NCBI GenBank assembly: GCA_015056495.1
Contig: SVGC01000006.1
Coordinates: forward strand, 1-64,000
Length of the DNA: 64,000 nucleotides
Reading direction: 5' to 3'
Source of the DNA: Butyrivibrio sp.
Lineage (GTDB): Bacteria > Bacillota > Clostridia > Lachnospirales > Lachnospiraceae
Part shown: positions 26,574-35,025 of the stretch, one piece after another
How positions within the stretch are numbered: the first letter of the stretch is position 1
Layout of the letters: every line of letters starts with the position of its first letter
Made by a program: the position numbers and the translations under genes
The notes under the pieces: generated by a model
The model's input: only the letters and a program-made list of their open reading frames with translations
The model's database searches: none
What the model was told of the DNA's origin: nothing

Positions 26574-27554
26574 GTGCAGACGAAAATTGTATATACATTA
26601 ATAAGCAGTAATAATGACTATTATACTGAGCAGTTGTTGGCGTCTGCCTGGTCAGCCAAGTTTTATAATGCAAATACGGAAATACTATTATTATGTGACG
26701 AATCCACTAAGAAATATATTGGACATAAATATGGTAATATTATTTGGGATGTTATAAATGAAATTAAAGCGATAGATGTTCCAATAGGTCTTGGATTAAA
26801 GGAGAGGTCTCGCTGGTTAAAAACTAACGCAAGAGAGTATGTGTCAGGAGCTATGATTCAGGTTGATACAGATACAATTATTTGCGGAGAATTATCTGAG
26901 CTGGATTCTTTAGAATCTGATATTGCAGCAGTTTATGATTACCATTGCCCGTTGGCTTGTGCACCATACAAAAACACAGTATTTGACAATGTTTGTAAGC
27001 TATATGATTTATCAATGGATGTGGTAAGAAAAATGGAGATTAACTATTATAATAGTGGCGTCATATTTTCGAATGATACGGAAAAGGCTAGAACTTTTTA
27101 TCGAGATTGGCATAAGTTTTGGAAAGTTGGGATTGATAAGGGAATGCCTAGAGATCAGTTTGCTTTTTTTAGAGCGGCTATGGATAATAGTGTTGATAGA
27201 CTTGATGATGTTTATAATTGTATGATACGGACTAGCATTAGATTTCTGCATACTGCAAAGATTATGCATTTTTTTAATTCTGGCTGGGGAAGCGATGAAA
27301 TTAGTCCCTTTTTTTCAGATGAAATATATAGAAGAATAAAAGAAAATGGTAATATCGCTGATTCTGATAAGAAAAGAATATTAAATTGTAAGTCGGAGTT
27401 TTCAAGCCCTTCGGTAATAATGGACTCTTATGAATCAGAGGTTGTTTTTAGCCCGGTATTTATCTTATTAAGGGTGTGGCATAACGATAAAAGTATAATG
27501 TTTAAATTTGCAAACTATTTATCAAGGGCAATGCTTAAACTCAAGGGATTATAA
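26574..27554 (+). CDS. Nucleotide-diphospho-sugar transferase (GT8-like)
   Basis: A 326-residue protein starting at GTG 26574 (MQTKIVYTLISSNNDYY). The VDTDTIICGEL segment gives the DxD motif that binds Mn and the UDP-sugar, and NYYNSGVIFS resembles the FNSGVML block of GT8 enzymes. RDQFAFF follows in the usual position. The overall pattern is GT8-like, but conservation is weaker than in LgtC relatives, so a related GT-A family remains possible. It abuts the flippase gene (1-nt gap). Confidence 0.75.
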   Translation: MQTKIVYTLISSNNDYYTEQLLASAWSAKFYNANTEILLLCDESTKKYIGHKYGNIIWDVINEIKAIDVPIGLGLKERSRWLKTNAREYVSGAMIQVDTDTIICGELSELDSLESDIAAVYDYHCPLACAPYKNTVFDNVCKLYDLSMDVVRKMEINYYNSGVIFSNDTEKARTFYRDWHKFWKVGIDKGMPRDQFAFFRAAMDNSVDRLDDVYNCMIRTSIRFLHTAKIMHFFNSGWGSDEISPFFSDEIYRRIKENGNIADSDKKRILNCKSEFSSPSVIMDSYESEVVFSPVFILLRVWHNDKSIMFKFANYLSRAMLKLKGL

Positions 27555-27555
27555 G

Positions 27556-29004
27556 ATGATGATAAATTTAAAAAAATTCAAAAAAGCGCCTATTCAGGTT
27601 AAATCATCGCTATTGTTCTTTGTGGGATTGGCTATTCAGAAGGTATCGACTGCGTTGTCATTAATGCTATTTACAAGACTTATGCAGTCAGAGCAATATG
27701 GCCATTTTAGTATTTTTAATTCATGGTTGAGCATATGGAGAATTGTTATTACCTTGTGTTTAAGTGCAGGAATCTATATGCAAGGATTAGTCAAATTTGA
27801 AGATGATAGGAAGAGGTTTGAATCTTCAATGCAAGGCTTGTCCTTTTTTTTATGTATGAGTTGGCTTATTATATATATTTTTTTTAGGAAATATATAAAC
27901 CTTTTTTTTGGCTTTTCTACGTTTCAGATGATTATGGCATTTGGAATAATATGGTCTGGTTCGACACTTGATTTTTGGTCAGCAAGTGAAAGAGTGGAAT
28001 ATAGATGTAAAAGAATTCTCGTGTTGTCAGTGATAGTTGCGATAGTTAAGCCACTTATTTGTTATTTGGGAATAATGCATTTTAGTGATAAAGTTACTGG
28101 CTGGATTTTCGGAATAGCAATAACAGAGTTAGTATTTTTCTCAGGATTCTTTATTTCTGCAATGAAGAATGGAAGAGTTTTTTTTGATAAGACCTACTGG
28201 ACATATGCGATATCATTTAGCATACCACTAATACCACATTACTTATCACAGACTGTACTTAATTCAGCAGACAGGATAATGATTGGAAAAATGGTTGGTG
28301 ATAGTGAAGCAGGAATCTATAATTTAGCGTATTCAATTGCTATGATGCTTACGATGCTCAGTAAAGCGATAGTAAGCATGTTGAACCCATGGATTTACAA
28401 AAAGATAAAAGTAAAAAAAGTGAATGAAATTGAAAATGTTGGATATCTTTCTTTGTGTTTGGTTGCAATAGTAAATCTGTTCTTAATTGCTTTGGCGCCA
28501 GAAATAGTTTTTATTATAGCACCGGCTGACTATTTTGATGCTATATGGATTATCCCGCCTATAGCTATTAGTAGCTATTTTATGTTTAGCTATGATTTGT
28601 TCTCGGAATTTGCATTTTATTATAATAAAACAGTAAAGATAATGTTTGCTAGTATAATTGGCGCGGTTTTAAATATTATATTGAACATGCTCTGCATACG
28701 GCACTGGGGATATTTTGCTGCATCTTACACAACACTAATATGTTTTATGATTTATGCGTTTATTCATTATTTGCTTATGAATAAAATCTGTAAACAGTAT
28801 GTACAAGAAGATGAAGTATATGATTGGCGAAAACTTATAGCTATCTCTGTTGTGTTTATGGCAACTGGATTTGGGTACATGTACTCATATAGCAATTTGA
28901 CTATAAGATTAGGGATTAGTTTGGCATTGATTATCTTAACAACTTTGGAATGGAAAAAGGTAATGGGATTTATTAAAAACACAATGAATATGCAAGAGAA
29001 ATGA
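27556..29004 (+). CDS. Wzx-like polysaccharide flippase
   Basis: A 482-residue polytopic protein of the MOP exporter superfamily that moves lipid-linked repeat units across the membrane. It has about 12-14 hydrophobic helices, an N-terminal KVSTALSLMLFTRLMQSEQYG block and NSADRIMIGKMVGDSEAGIY in the middle, both typical of Wzx proteins. The frame is open from 27508, but that overlaps the previous gene; ATG 27556 with AAGGGA upstream is preferred (a second ATG follows immediately). Last gene of the cluster. No Wzz-type chain-length regulator or tyrosine kinase is present in the window. Confidence 0.9.
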   Translation: MMINLKKFKKAPIQVKSSLLFFVGLAIQKVSTALSLMLFTRLMQSEQYGHFSIFNSWLSIWRIVITLCLSAGIYMQGLVKFEDDRKRFESSMQGLSFFLCMSWLIIYIFFRKYINLFFGFSTFQMIMAFGIIWSGSTLDFWSASERVEYRCKRILVLSVIVAIVKPLICYLGIMHFSDKVTGWIFGIAITELVFFSGFFISAMKNGRVFFDKTYWTYAISFSIPLIPHYLSQTVLNSADRIMIGKMVGDSEAGIYNLAYSIAMMLTMLSKAIVSMLNPWIYKKIKVKKVNEIENVGYLSLCLVAIVNLFLIALAPEIVFIIAPADYFDAIWIIPPIAISSYFMFSYDLFSEFAFYYNKTVKIMFASIIGAVLNIILNMLCIRHWGYFAASYTTLICFMIYAFIHYLLMNKICKQYVQEDEVYDWRKLIAISVVFMATGFGYMYSYSNLTIRLGISLALIILTTLEWKKVMGFIKNTMNMQEK

Positions 29005-29118
29005 GAGGTGAATTCTGAGCTGAAATAATGATGTTGTATATGCAATAAGTATCTAGATGGATAAAAGTATTATGAAAAGTTTGGATTGACTATTTTGCGA
29101 ATATTAGGAGAATGCTTC

Positions 29119-30147
29119 ATGAATGAGATGGTTGTAAAGACAAGGCATAAGGTTTTTTTGAGTAATCCAGTCCCGATGTTTTGTTCTAAAATAGATAACA
29201 GCGCTATAATTATCAGCTCAAGAGGAGATGAATTAACTATCCATATTAAAACAAGAAAGAATGAAGATAATTCAAAGCATTTGTTTTTTGACATTTATTC
29301 CATGCTATATATTTGCTTAGGGGCTTTTCCAAAAATTGAGTCGATGATGTTCAACGAGCGTCGATTAGACATTGACCATCTTGCAAAGAAATACTATACG
29401 CGCGAATCATTGTTTCGTAATGATTTGAGAATAGCAAATATTTGTGGTCAAACAATTAATCAGGCAATTATAGATAAGTACAGAATAAAGCAGCAGGAAC
29501 CAATATCGTCATTGCAGTATTTGGACTCGGCTGGCTATGATAGTATTGTGGCAGATCATAGAATAACATTATTATTGCATATAATAGATGGAATTTGCGA
29601 TGCGCAAAATACTGTTCTGACAGCCATCAGGGCTGAGATGATTAAGAAATACAAATTGAATGCTACTCAGCAAAATAATCTTAAGCCAGATAATCTTGGA
29701 AAGTATATCTGTAAAGCGTATATGGTGACAAATGAGTGCTTATTCTATTATCATAGAAAGTTTAATTGTGAGATATTGAAACTGATGCATATAAGTCAAT
29801 ATGAGTTTTTGTGCATGTTAAGTGATACGCGAAATTGGAATTCTCACTTTTTGAATAAAAAAAAGCCGAATCGGATAAAGGATGGTACCAAGATTGTAAT
29901 ATTCTTTGAAATCGTACACTACATGATCAGAATAAAAATAGCCAAAGATATAGGAATAAAACCGGATGAGGTAAGTATCAAAGAATACTATTATACAGTT
30001 CATGATTGGATTTTGGATATACTTTACAATAGAGATGATGCATTAAAATCTAAGATATACTTGGATAATAAGAGAAGAAAAGAGTTTCAGAAAGCAATTA
30101 AAAGTTTCCCAATCTGCCGGACTATAGATTTCCAGCAGAAGGGTTAG
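29119..30147 (+). CDS. HEPN-domain protein (ApeA-like), 3' end runs into IS remnant
   Basis: A 342-residue protein of uncertain function. Near the C-terminus, SDTRNWNSHF supplies the RNxxxH motif (Arg238, Asn239, His243) that defines HEPN ribonucleases, in the sequence form seen in ApeA-type HEPN proteins. These act in abortive anti-phage responses by cleaving RNA. The N-terminal half is a predicted alpha/beta region without motifs I recognise. I start at ATG 29119, which has AGGAG 8 nt upstream, rather than the TTG at 29086. The last codons overlap the stop of a transposase remnant on the other strand, so the native C-terminus may have been replaced. Possible defence gene; specificity unknown. 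Confidence 0.6.
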   Translation: MNEMVVKTRHKVFLSNPVPMFCSKIDNSAIIISSRGDELTIHIKTRKNEDNSKHLFFDIYSMLYICLGAFPKIESMMFNERRLDIDHLAKKYYTRESLFRNDLRIANICGQTINQAIIDKYRIKQQEPISSLQYLDSAGYDSIVADHRITLLLHIIDGICDAQNTVLTAIRAEMIKKYKLNATQQNNLKPDNLGKYICKAYMVTNECLFYYHRKFNCEILKLMHISQYEFLCMLSDTRNWNSHFLNKKKPNRIKDGTKIVIFFEIVHYMIRIKIAKDIGIKPDEVSIKEYYYTVHDWILDILYNRDDALKSKIYLDNKRRKEFQKAIKSFPICRTIDFQQKG

Positions 30148-30506
30148 CGTTCTTTCTGGGACGACCACGTGGCCGCTTGGGTTTTATTTCAACCTGATCC
30201 TTTGGCTTCGGCTTTCGCTCGCGTTTCTTAGGTTCAGGCTTTGGAGCCGGCTTTGAAAGCCCAAGGGCTTCGAGCTCTTCCATTGCGGTTTGTATTGTGT
30301 GCACCCAAAAAACCGTCATCGGATGATGGCTCTGCTAGTGCATCTGCCCTACGCCATGCTGATGAAAGATCATCCATAAGTTCACCATAGGACATCTGTT
30401 TCAGAAGTCCACCAGTTTTTTCGGCTTTGCGGATAATCCTGCAGGTTGCAACAGTTGAGATAAAGTTTACAAACTCGCTGCCTATTACAGCAAAGTCAAT
30501 TCCCAA
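30122..30506 (-). pseudogene. Transposase C-terminal remnant, frameshifted
   Basis: Two overlapping minus-strand frames together encode the C-terminal end of a transposase-like protein. The first part (30506 down to about 30305) reads FVNFISTVATCRIIRKA to SSDDGF. A frameshift follows, and the second part continues as VHTIQTAMEELEALGLSKP and a Lys/Pro/Arg-rich tail (RPRGRPRKN). From memory this resembles DDE transposases of the IS4/IS1634 type in Lachnospiraceae. The 5' portion with the catalytic DDE is absent and there is no ATG at the left edge. It is therefore a truncated and frameshifted relic, not mobile on its own. Confidence 0.75.
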
Positions 30507-30619
30507 GTGGGAAGTTTGTTTGAGTTAATAAAAAAAGAGCCTTCTTATTCTTATAAGCAATTATTGTTATTTGATATTTAATTTGCTATCTATGGTTATT
30601 GATAATCGGTTGCGCACGA

Positions 30620-30625
30620 TATAAT
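30620..30625 (+). promoter_or_regulatory. Candidate -10 element for the ABC exporter
   Basis: TATAAT about 65 nt before the ABC exporter start, with TTATTG 18 nt upstream as a weak -35. Confidence 0.4.
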
Positions 30626-30690
30626 TTGATGGTACCATATCTATTTGTAACACAATTTTTTTACAATCCAACAGAAAGAACCCAACCACA

Positions 30691-32526
30691 ATGACAACAA
30701 AATCTAAATCACCAGCAGACGCAACCAATAACCAATCAGCACGCCTATCCTCCATAGAGACTACCTCCGGAGCGCAGACCTACTCCTCCCGAGTACTTAT
30801 CGGAAGATTTCTTCCCTACATCAAAAAATACCAGGTTCTTTTATACCTGGATCTATTTTTCGCATCGCTTACAACTCTTTGCGACATAGCACTTCCTATG
30901 ATCATGAGGAGGCTGACCAATTCAGCGCTGGGTAATGCAGAAGTGCTGACAATAACAGTGCTTTTGAAGATGGCATTCTTATATATATTCTTAAGGCTGG
31001 TAGATGCCGGAGCCTTTTTCTATATGCAGTCTCAGGGGCATATTATGGGTGTTTACATCGAGACTGATATGAGAAGGGATGCGTTCGAGCATCTTCAGAG
31101 ACTTTCAGCCACATATTATTCCAATCACAAGATCGGCCAGATCATGGGCCGCATAACCAATGACCTCTTTGATGTTACTGAGTTTGCACACCATTGTCCG
31201 GAAGAGTTTTTTATTGCAGGTATCAAGATGGTAGTGTCATTTGTGATACTCTCTAGCGCATCGCTTCCGCTGACAATCATGATATTTGCATGCCTCCCGG
31301 TTATGTTTGTAGTTTCAGCCAAAATAAATCACTGGCTTAGACAGACACAGAAAGCTCAGAGGGTACAGATTGGAGAGCTCAATGCTGCTATTGAAGAGAG
31401 TCTTCTAGGAGAACGTATTGTCAAAGCCTTTACTGGCGAGGACGAGGAAAAGAGAAAATTCGAAGAAGGAAACATCAAGTTTCAGACCATCAAAAAGAGA
31501 TTCTATTATGCCATGGCAACATTTGGAACATCAACAAGATTGTTTGATGGCCTGATGTACTCTGTAGTTATCCTTGGCGGAGGAATGTTCCTCATCAATG
31601 ATCTTATAAGTGCCGGTGACCTTGTAGCCTATATATTATATGTGTCTACGCTGATCGCAACAATCAGACGAATAGTAGAGTTTGCTGAGCAGTTCCAGCG
31701 TGGAATGACCGGAATAGAGCGATTTATAGAGATAATGGATACACCGATAGATATAAAAGATGCTGAGGACGCAGTAGATTTAAAAGTTGCCAGCGGATCG
31801 ATCAGATTTGAAGATGTAAGTTTTGAGTATCCCGATGACCATAACAAAGTGCTCCATGATTTCAATCTTGAAGTCAAGGCAGGAGAGAACCTTGCAATTG
31901 TTGGTTCTTCCGGAGGCGGTAAGACTACGGTATGTAATCTGATTCCAAGATTTTATGATGTTACTGAAGGTCACATAGATATTGATGGTCAGGATATCAG
32001 CAAGGTCACATTGAAGAGCCTCAGACAGTCTATCGGTATCGTTCAGCAGGATGTGTACCTCTTTAGTGGTACGATTCGAGACAATATTGCCTATGGAAGA
32101 CCTGATGCTACAGAAGAGGAGATAAAAGAGGCTGCTAATATGGCCGGAGCTAACGAGTTTATAAGCCTGTTGCCAAAGGGCATGGACACATATATTGGCG
32201 AACGTGGTGTGAAATTATCAGGTGGACAGAAGCAGCGTATATCAATAGCAAGAGTCTTCCTTAAAAATCCTAAGATATTGATTCTTGATGAAGCTACATC
32301 AGCTCTTGATAATGAAAGCGAACTTTATGTGACCAAGAGCCTTGAGAAGCTTGCTAAAGGAAGAACAACAATTACTATTGCCCACAGACTTACCACTGTC
32401 CAGAATGCTGACAGGATAATAGTTCTTGGAAAAGATGGAATTCTTGAAGAGGGTACACATGATGCCCTCCTTGCAAAAGAAGGTACATATTACAAGCTCT
32501 GGAATCGTATGGCAGAGCTTGATTGA
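30691..32526 (+). CDS. ABC exporter, fused permease and ATPase
   Basis: A 611-residue half-transporter that works as a homodimer or heterodimer. A polar Ser/Thr-rich N-terminal extension of about 35 residues precedes six TM helices (about 50-330) of the type I exporter fold. The nucleotide-binding domain has Walker A GSSGGGKTT, Q-loop VQQDVYLF, the LSGGQKQR signature, Walker B ILILDEATSALD and the switch His in AHRLTT, so it is complete. Substrate is unknown: relatives export lipids, peptides or drugs. It is transcribed alone, convergent with the MATE gene; no partner subunit is adjacent. The ribosome binding site before ATG 30691 is weak. Confidence 0.93.
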   Translation: MTTKSKSPADATNNQSARLSSIETTSGAQTYSSRVLIGRFLPYIKKYQVLLYLDLFFASLTTLCDIALPMIMRRLTNSALGNAEVLTITVLLKMAFLYIFLRLVDAGAFFYMQSQGHIMGVYIETDMRRDAFEHLQRLSATYYSNHKIGQIMGRITNDLFDVTEFAHHCPEEFFIAGIKMVVSFVILSSASLPLTIMIFACLPVMFVVSAKINHWLRQTQKAQRVQIGELNAAIEESLLGERIVKAFTGEDEEKRKFEEGNIKFQTIKKRFYYAMATFGTSTRLFDGLMYSVVILGGGMFLINDLISAGDLVAYILYVSTLIATIRRIVEFAEQFQRGMTGIERFIEIMDTPIDIKDAEDAVDLKVASGSIRFEDVSFEYPDDHNKVLHDFNLEVKAGENLAIVGSSGGGKTTVCNLIPRFYDVTEGHIDIDGQDISKVTLKSLRQSIGIVQQDVYLFSGTIRDNIAYGRPDATEEEIKEAANMAGANEFISLLPKGMDTYIGERGVKLSGGQKQRISIARVFLKNPKILILDEATSALDNESELYVTKSLEKLAKGRTTITIAHRLTTVQNADRIIVLGKDGILEEGTHDALLAKEGTYYKLWNRMAELD

Positions 32527-32583
32527 TATATGCAAACAGAAATCCGCACACTAGCTGCGTATTTCGTGAGAACATAATTCAAG

Positions 32584-32627
32584 ATGCAAATAGGCTTTGC
32601 GACGCCTTCAAAATAGCCTATTTGCAT
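32584..32627. repeat. Inverted repeat between convergent exporter and MATE genes
   Basis: A perfect 13-bp inverted repeat (32584-32596 with 32615-32627) with an 18-nt loop. Neither side has a real T run, so it is not a standard intrinsic terminator; it could still stop or protect transcripts from both sides. Confidence 0.6.
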
Positions 32628-32633
32628 AGAATC

Positions 32634-33953
32634 TTATTTAATTTTAAGATTACGATACAGCCCATAGGCTATCGCCAGCGTTAAAGTATCAGCCACAAAC
32701 TGAGCCATGATAACGCCCTGAAGTCCTAAGGCAAATGACAAAATAACAATGCAAGGAAGATACACTATGCCCTGTCTGCAAGCTGATAATATCAATGCAC
32801 TCAGGGCTTTTCCCATAGCCTGAAAAGTGCAGATGATAGTAAGACTCATGCCCATGAAAGCTATTCCCAATAGCTGGAAGCGGAGCATGACAATGCCAGT
32901 ATTTATCATTTCAGGATCTGTTAAAAATCTTGATATGATTGGCCTTGATAAAATAGATAGAATGATCAGCATAAAAAGACCTGTTCCGCCAGTTACAGCA
33001 AGACCAAATCTTATAAATTTCTTTAGACGCTCTTTATTTCCAGCTCCATAGCAATATCCAAACAGAGGCTGACCGCCAAAGGCAAGACCAACAATAACAA
33101 GAACAGCTATGTTGACTACTTTTAACACAATGCCCATAATAGCGATATTATCGTTACCATAAGGCTGCAGAAATCTGTTTGTCATAGTAAGACCAAGAGT
33201 CTGCATCAGATTGGTCACGCTTGAAGGCAGACCTATGGAAAGAACAGCAGCAAGAGATGAAAAATCAGATTTCAATAATCTTGGATCAAGTGACAATACC
33301 TTACTTTTCTTATTTATGTATATTATAAAAAATACACAAGTGCAGATATATCCGATAACAGTAGCAATAGCCGCACCTGCAGCTCCAAGACCAAAGCCAA
33401 AGATCAGCACAGGATCAAGTATGATATTCACAACAGTTCCAAACACAGAAGCTATCATAGAAGCCATAGCAGCACCTTCTGCTCTTAGTAGGTTAGATGG
33501 TACCAGAGAAAAAATAACAAAGGTTGATCCAAGAATAAACCAAGAATAATACTGATCAGCATAGACATAAGTCTCAGCAGTAGCACTCAAAAGCAATAAG
33601 ATATTTCTTTTAAACACAAGCATGATAGCAGTAAATATAAGCCCGCATACTATAGAACTATAAAAGCAGAAAACACTTTTTCCCCTCGCAAGCTCTGTAT
33701 CACCAGTACCAAGTATCCTTGATATCACAGAGCTGCCACCGATTCCAAAGATATCGCCAAGAGCAAGCAGCAATGTGAATAGTGGTGCGCAAATAGATAT
33801 ACCTGCTATAAGCTCAGTATTTCCAGTCAGTGCGATAAAATAAGTATCAACAAGACTATATATTAAAGTAACGATCATACCCATTACGACAGGCATGGCC
33901 ATCTTCATATACGCTTTGTGAATAGGTGCTTTTTCAAATAATTCGTTTTCCAT
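32634..33953 (-). CDS. MATE family efflux transporter
   Basis: A 439-residue polytopic pump of the multidrug and toxin extrusion family, driven by Na+ or H+. It has about 12 TM helices, the N-terminal PVVMGMIVTLIYSLVDTYFI block and GDIFGIGGSSVISRILGTG typical of the DinF/NorM branch, and the second-half repeat LAFGGQPLFGYCYGAGN. The longest frame begins at 33977, but that ATG sits in the stem of a leader terminator; ATG 33953 has GAAAGG 6 nt upstream and is preferred. Its leader contains a terminator hairpin (33966-34004), which suggests expression controlled by attenuation. Substrate unknown. Confidence 0.9.
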   Translation of the reverse strand: MENELFEKAPIHKAYMKMAMPVVMGMIVTLIYSLVDTYFIALTGNTELIAGISICAPLFTLLLALGDIFGIGGSSVISRILGTGDTELARGKSVFCFYSSIVCGLIFTAIMLVFKRNILLLLSATAETYVYADQYYSWFILGSTFVIFSLVPSNLLRAEGAAMASMIASVFGTVVNIILDPVLIFGFGLGAAGAAIATVIGYICTCVFFIIYINKKSKVLSLDPRLLKSDFSSLAAVLSIGLPSSVTNLMQTLGLTMTNRFLQPYGNDNIAIMGIVLKVVNIAVLVIVGLAFGGQPLFGYCYGAGNKERLKKFIRFGLAVTGGTGLFMLIILSILSRPIISRFLTDPEMINTGIVMLRFQLLGIAFMGMSLTIICTFQAMGKALSALILSACRQGIVYLPCIVILSFALGLQGVIMAQFVADTLTLAIAYGLYRNLKIK

Positions 33954-33965
33954 ATTTTTCCTTTC

Positions 33966-34004
33966 AAAAAAATCCATAACCCCTGAAATATGGGATTATG
34001 GATT
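33966..34004 (-). terminator. Terminator hairpin in the MATE leader (putative attenuator)
   Basis: On the minus strand a 9-bp stem, extended by three G-C pairs past a one-base bulge, is followed by seven T residues. It ends about 10 nt before the MATE start codon and next to its ribosome binding site. A further stem (GGCGGA with TCTGCC) lies just upstream around 34016-34033. Position inside the leader points to regulated readthrough. I cannot match the upstream part to a known riboswitch class. Confidence 0.6.
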
Positions 34005-34122
34005 TCCTTACCGTGGCAGATATGCATCCGCCCTACTATCGATATTTATTATTTGTTCACTCAAAAAGTTATAACATGCAAAAACATTTTAGTCAAATAA
34101 AATAAAGATATAGACATAACAC

Positions 34123-34142
34123 TATTTGACGCACGTCAAATA
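34123..34142. promoter_or_regulatory. Palindromic operator-like site 1
   Basis: TATTTGACGCACGTCAAATA: a 20-bp palindrome broken only at its central pair. A second copy is centred 45 bp downstream, and both lie ahead of the HipA-like kinase gene. Confidence 0.7.
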
Positions 34143-34167
34143 ATATAATAATATATTTATGTAATAC

Positions 34168-34187
34168 TATTTGACGTACGTCAAATA
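34168..34187. promoter_or_regulatory. Palindromic operator-like site 2
   Basis: TATTTGACGTACGTCAAATA: a perfect 20-bp palindrome ending 28 nt before the kinase gene start. It would overlap or adjoin the promoter, as expected for an autoregulatory operator. Confidence 0.75.
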
Positions 34188-34215
34188 CTTTTGGGATTTA
34201 TAAGAGGATTGAGAT

Positions 34216-35025
34216 ATGGCAATTATTATCAAAGATAAGCAGGATCTAACGTATTTACGATGGTCACATATACGCAGTTCAAGTGGAACAGCAGGAACTT
34301 TTTTAAAAGCCACTTCAACATTGGGCGGAGCTAAGGAGTACTATAAATTGTCCAATTTCGATCCAATAAAAGGAGTGATTGGACATGAATGTGTCAACGA
34401 AATTATTGTTGATAGGCTTTTGACCCTGTTCAATATTGAGCATTTAGAATATAAGCTGATCAATGCAATGATTGAAGTAGAAGGAAATACATTTGACACA
34501 TATTTGTGCGCATCCAATGATTTTAAAAAGCCAGGTGAGAGTAAGATAGCTTTAGATGACTATTATAGAGTTAATTGTTTGTCTGGTGAGTCCCATTATG
34601 ATTTTTGTAAACGTATGGGGTGGCAGAAATATATTGATACAATGCTGGTAATAGATTTTCTTATTTTAAACAGAGATAGGCATGGCGCTAATATTGAAGT
34701 GTTAAGAAATGCCAGAGCTCATACTATCAGGATTGCACCATTATTTGATCACGGAGTATCGTTGTTATATTCTTGTAATACAGACAGTATGGCAGCAGAG
34801 TTTGATATATTTAGCGATAAACCTTGCAATAATTTTATTGGTACTTTTTCATGTCGTGAAAATTTAGAACTTATAGATAAGAATAGTAAGCCACTTGCAT
34901 ATAAGTTAAAAAAATCAGATAAAAAAATTATTTTTGATGGATTAGAAGATATTCTTTCAAAAATCTTTATAGACAAGATTTGGGAAATGATTTACGAAAG
35001 GTATAAAATCTATGAAAATCTTTGA
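34216..35025 (+). CDS. HipA/CtkA-like protein kinase
   Basis: A 269-residue protein with the kinase core of the HipA/CtkA group. A candidate ATP-binding lysine lies at Lys44 (EYYKLSNFD), the catalytic loop is NRDRHGAN at residues 152-159, and the metal-binding motif is DHG at 178-180 within APLFDHGVSLL. It is shorter than HipA (about 440) and lacks the HipA N-terminal subdomain, closer in size to the CtkA type. Preceded by two 20-bp palindromes and overlapping the next gene by 14 nt, it forms a two-gene module with the HTH-tailed protein. Family members phosphorylate proteins such as GltX and can act as growth-inhibiting toxins; that role here is inference. Confidence 0.75.
   Translation: MAIIIKDKQDLTYLRWSHIRSSSGTAGTFLKATSTLGGAKEYYKLSNFDPIKGVIGHECVNEIIVDRLLTLFNIEHLEYKLINAMIEVEGNTFDTYLCASNDFKKPGESKIALDDYYRVNCLSGESHYDFCKRMGWQKYIDTMLVIDFLILNRDRHGANIEVLRNARAHTIRIAPLFDHGVSLLYSCNTDSMAAEFDIFSDKPCNNFIGTFSCRENLELIDKNSKPLAYKLKKSDKKIIFDGLEDILSKIFIDKIWEMIYERYKIYENL

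Noticed and set aside
30567-30755. 62-codon minus-strand frame upstream of the ABC exporter
   Set aside because: It overlaps the exporter promoter region and first codons; no ribosome binding site or recognisable sequence.
32584-32627. Bidirectional terminator between the exporter and MATE genes
   Set aside because: The stem is perfect, but neither side has a T run, so it was listed only as an inverted repeat.
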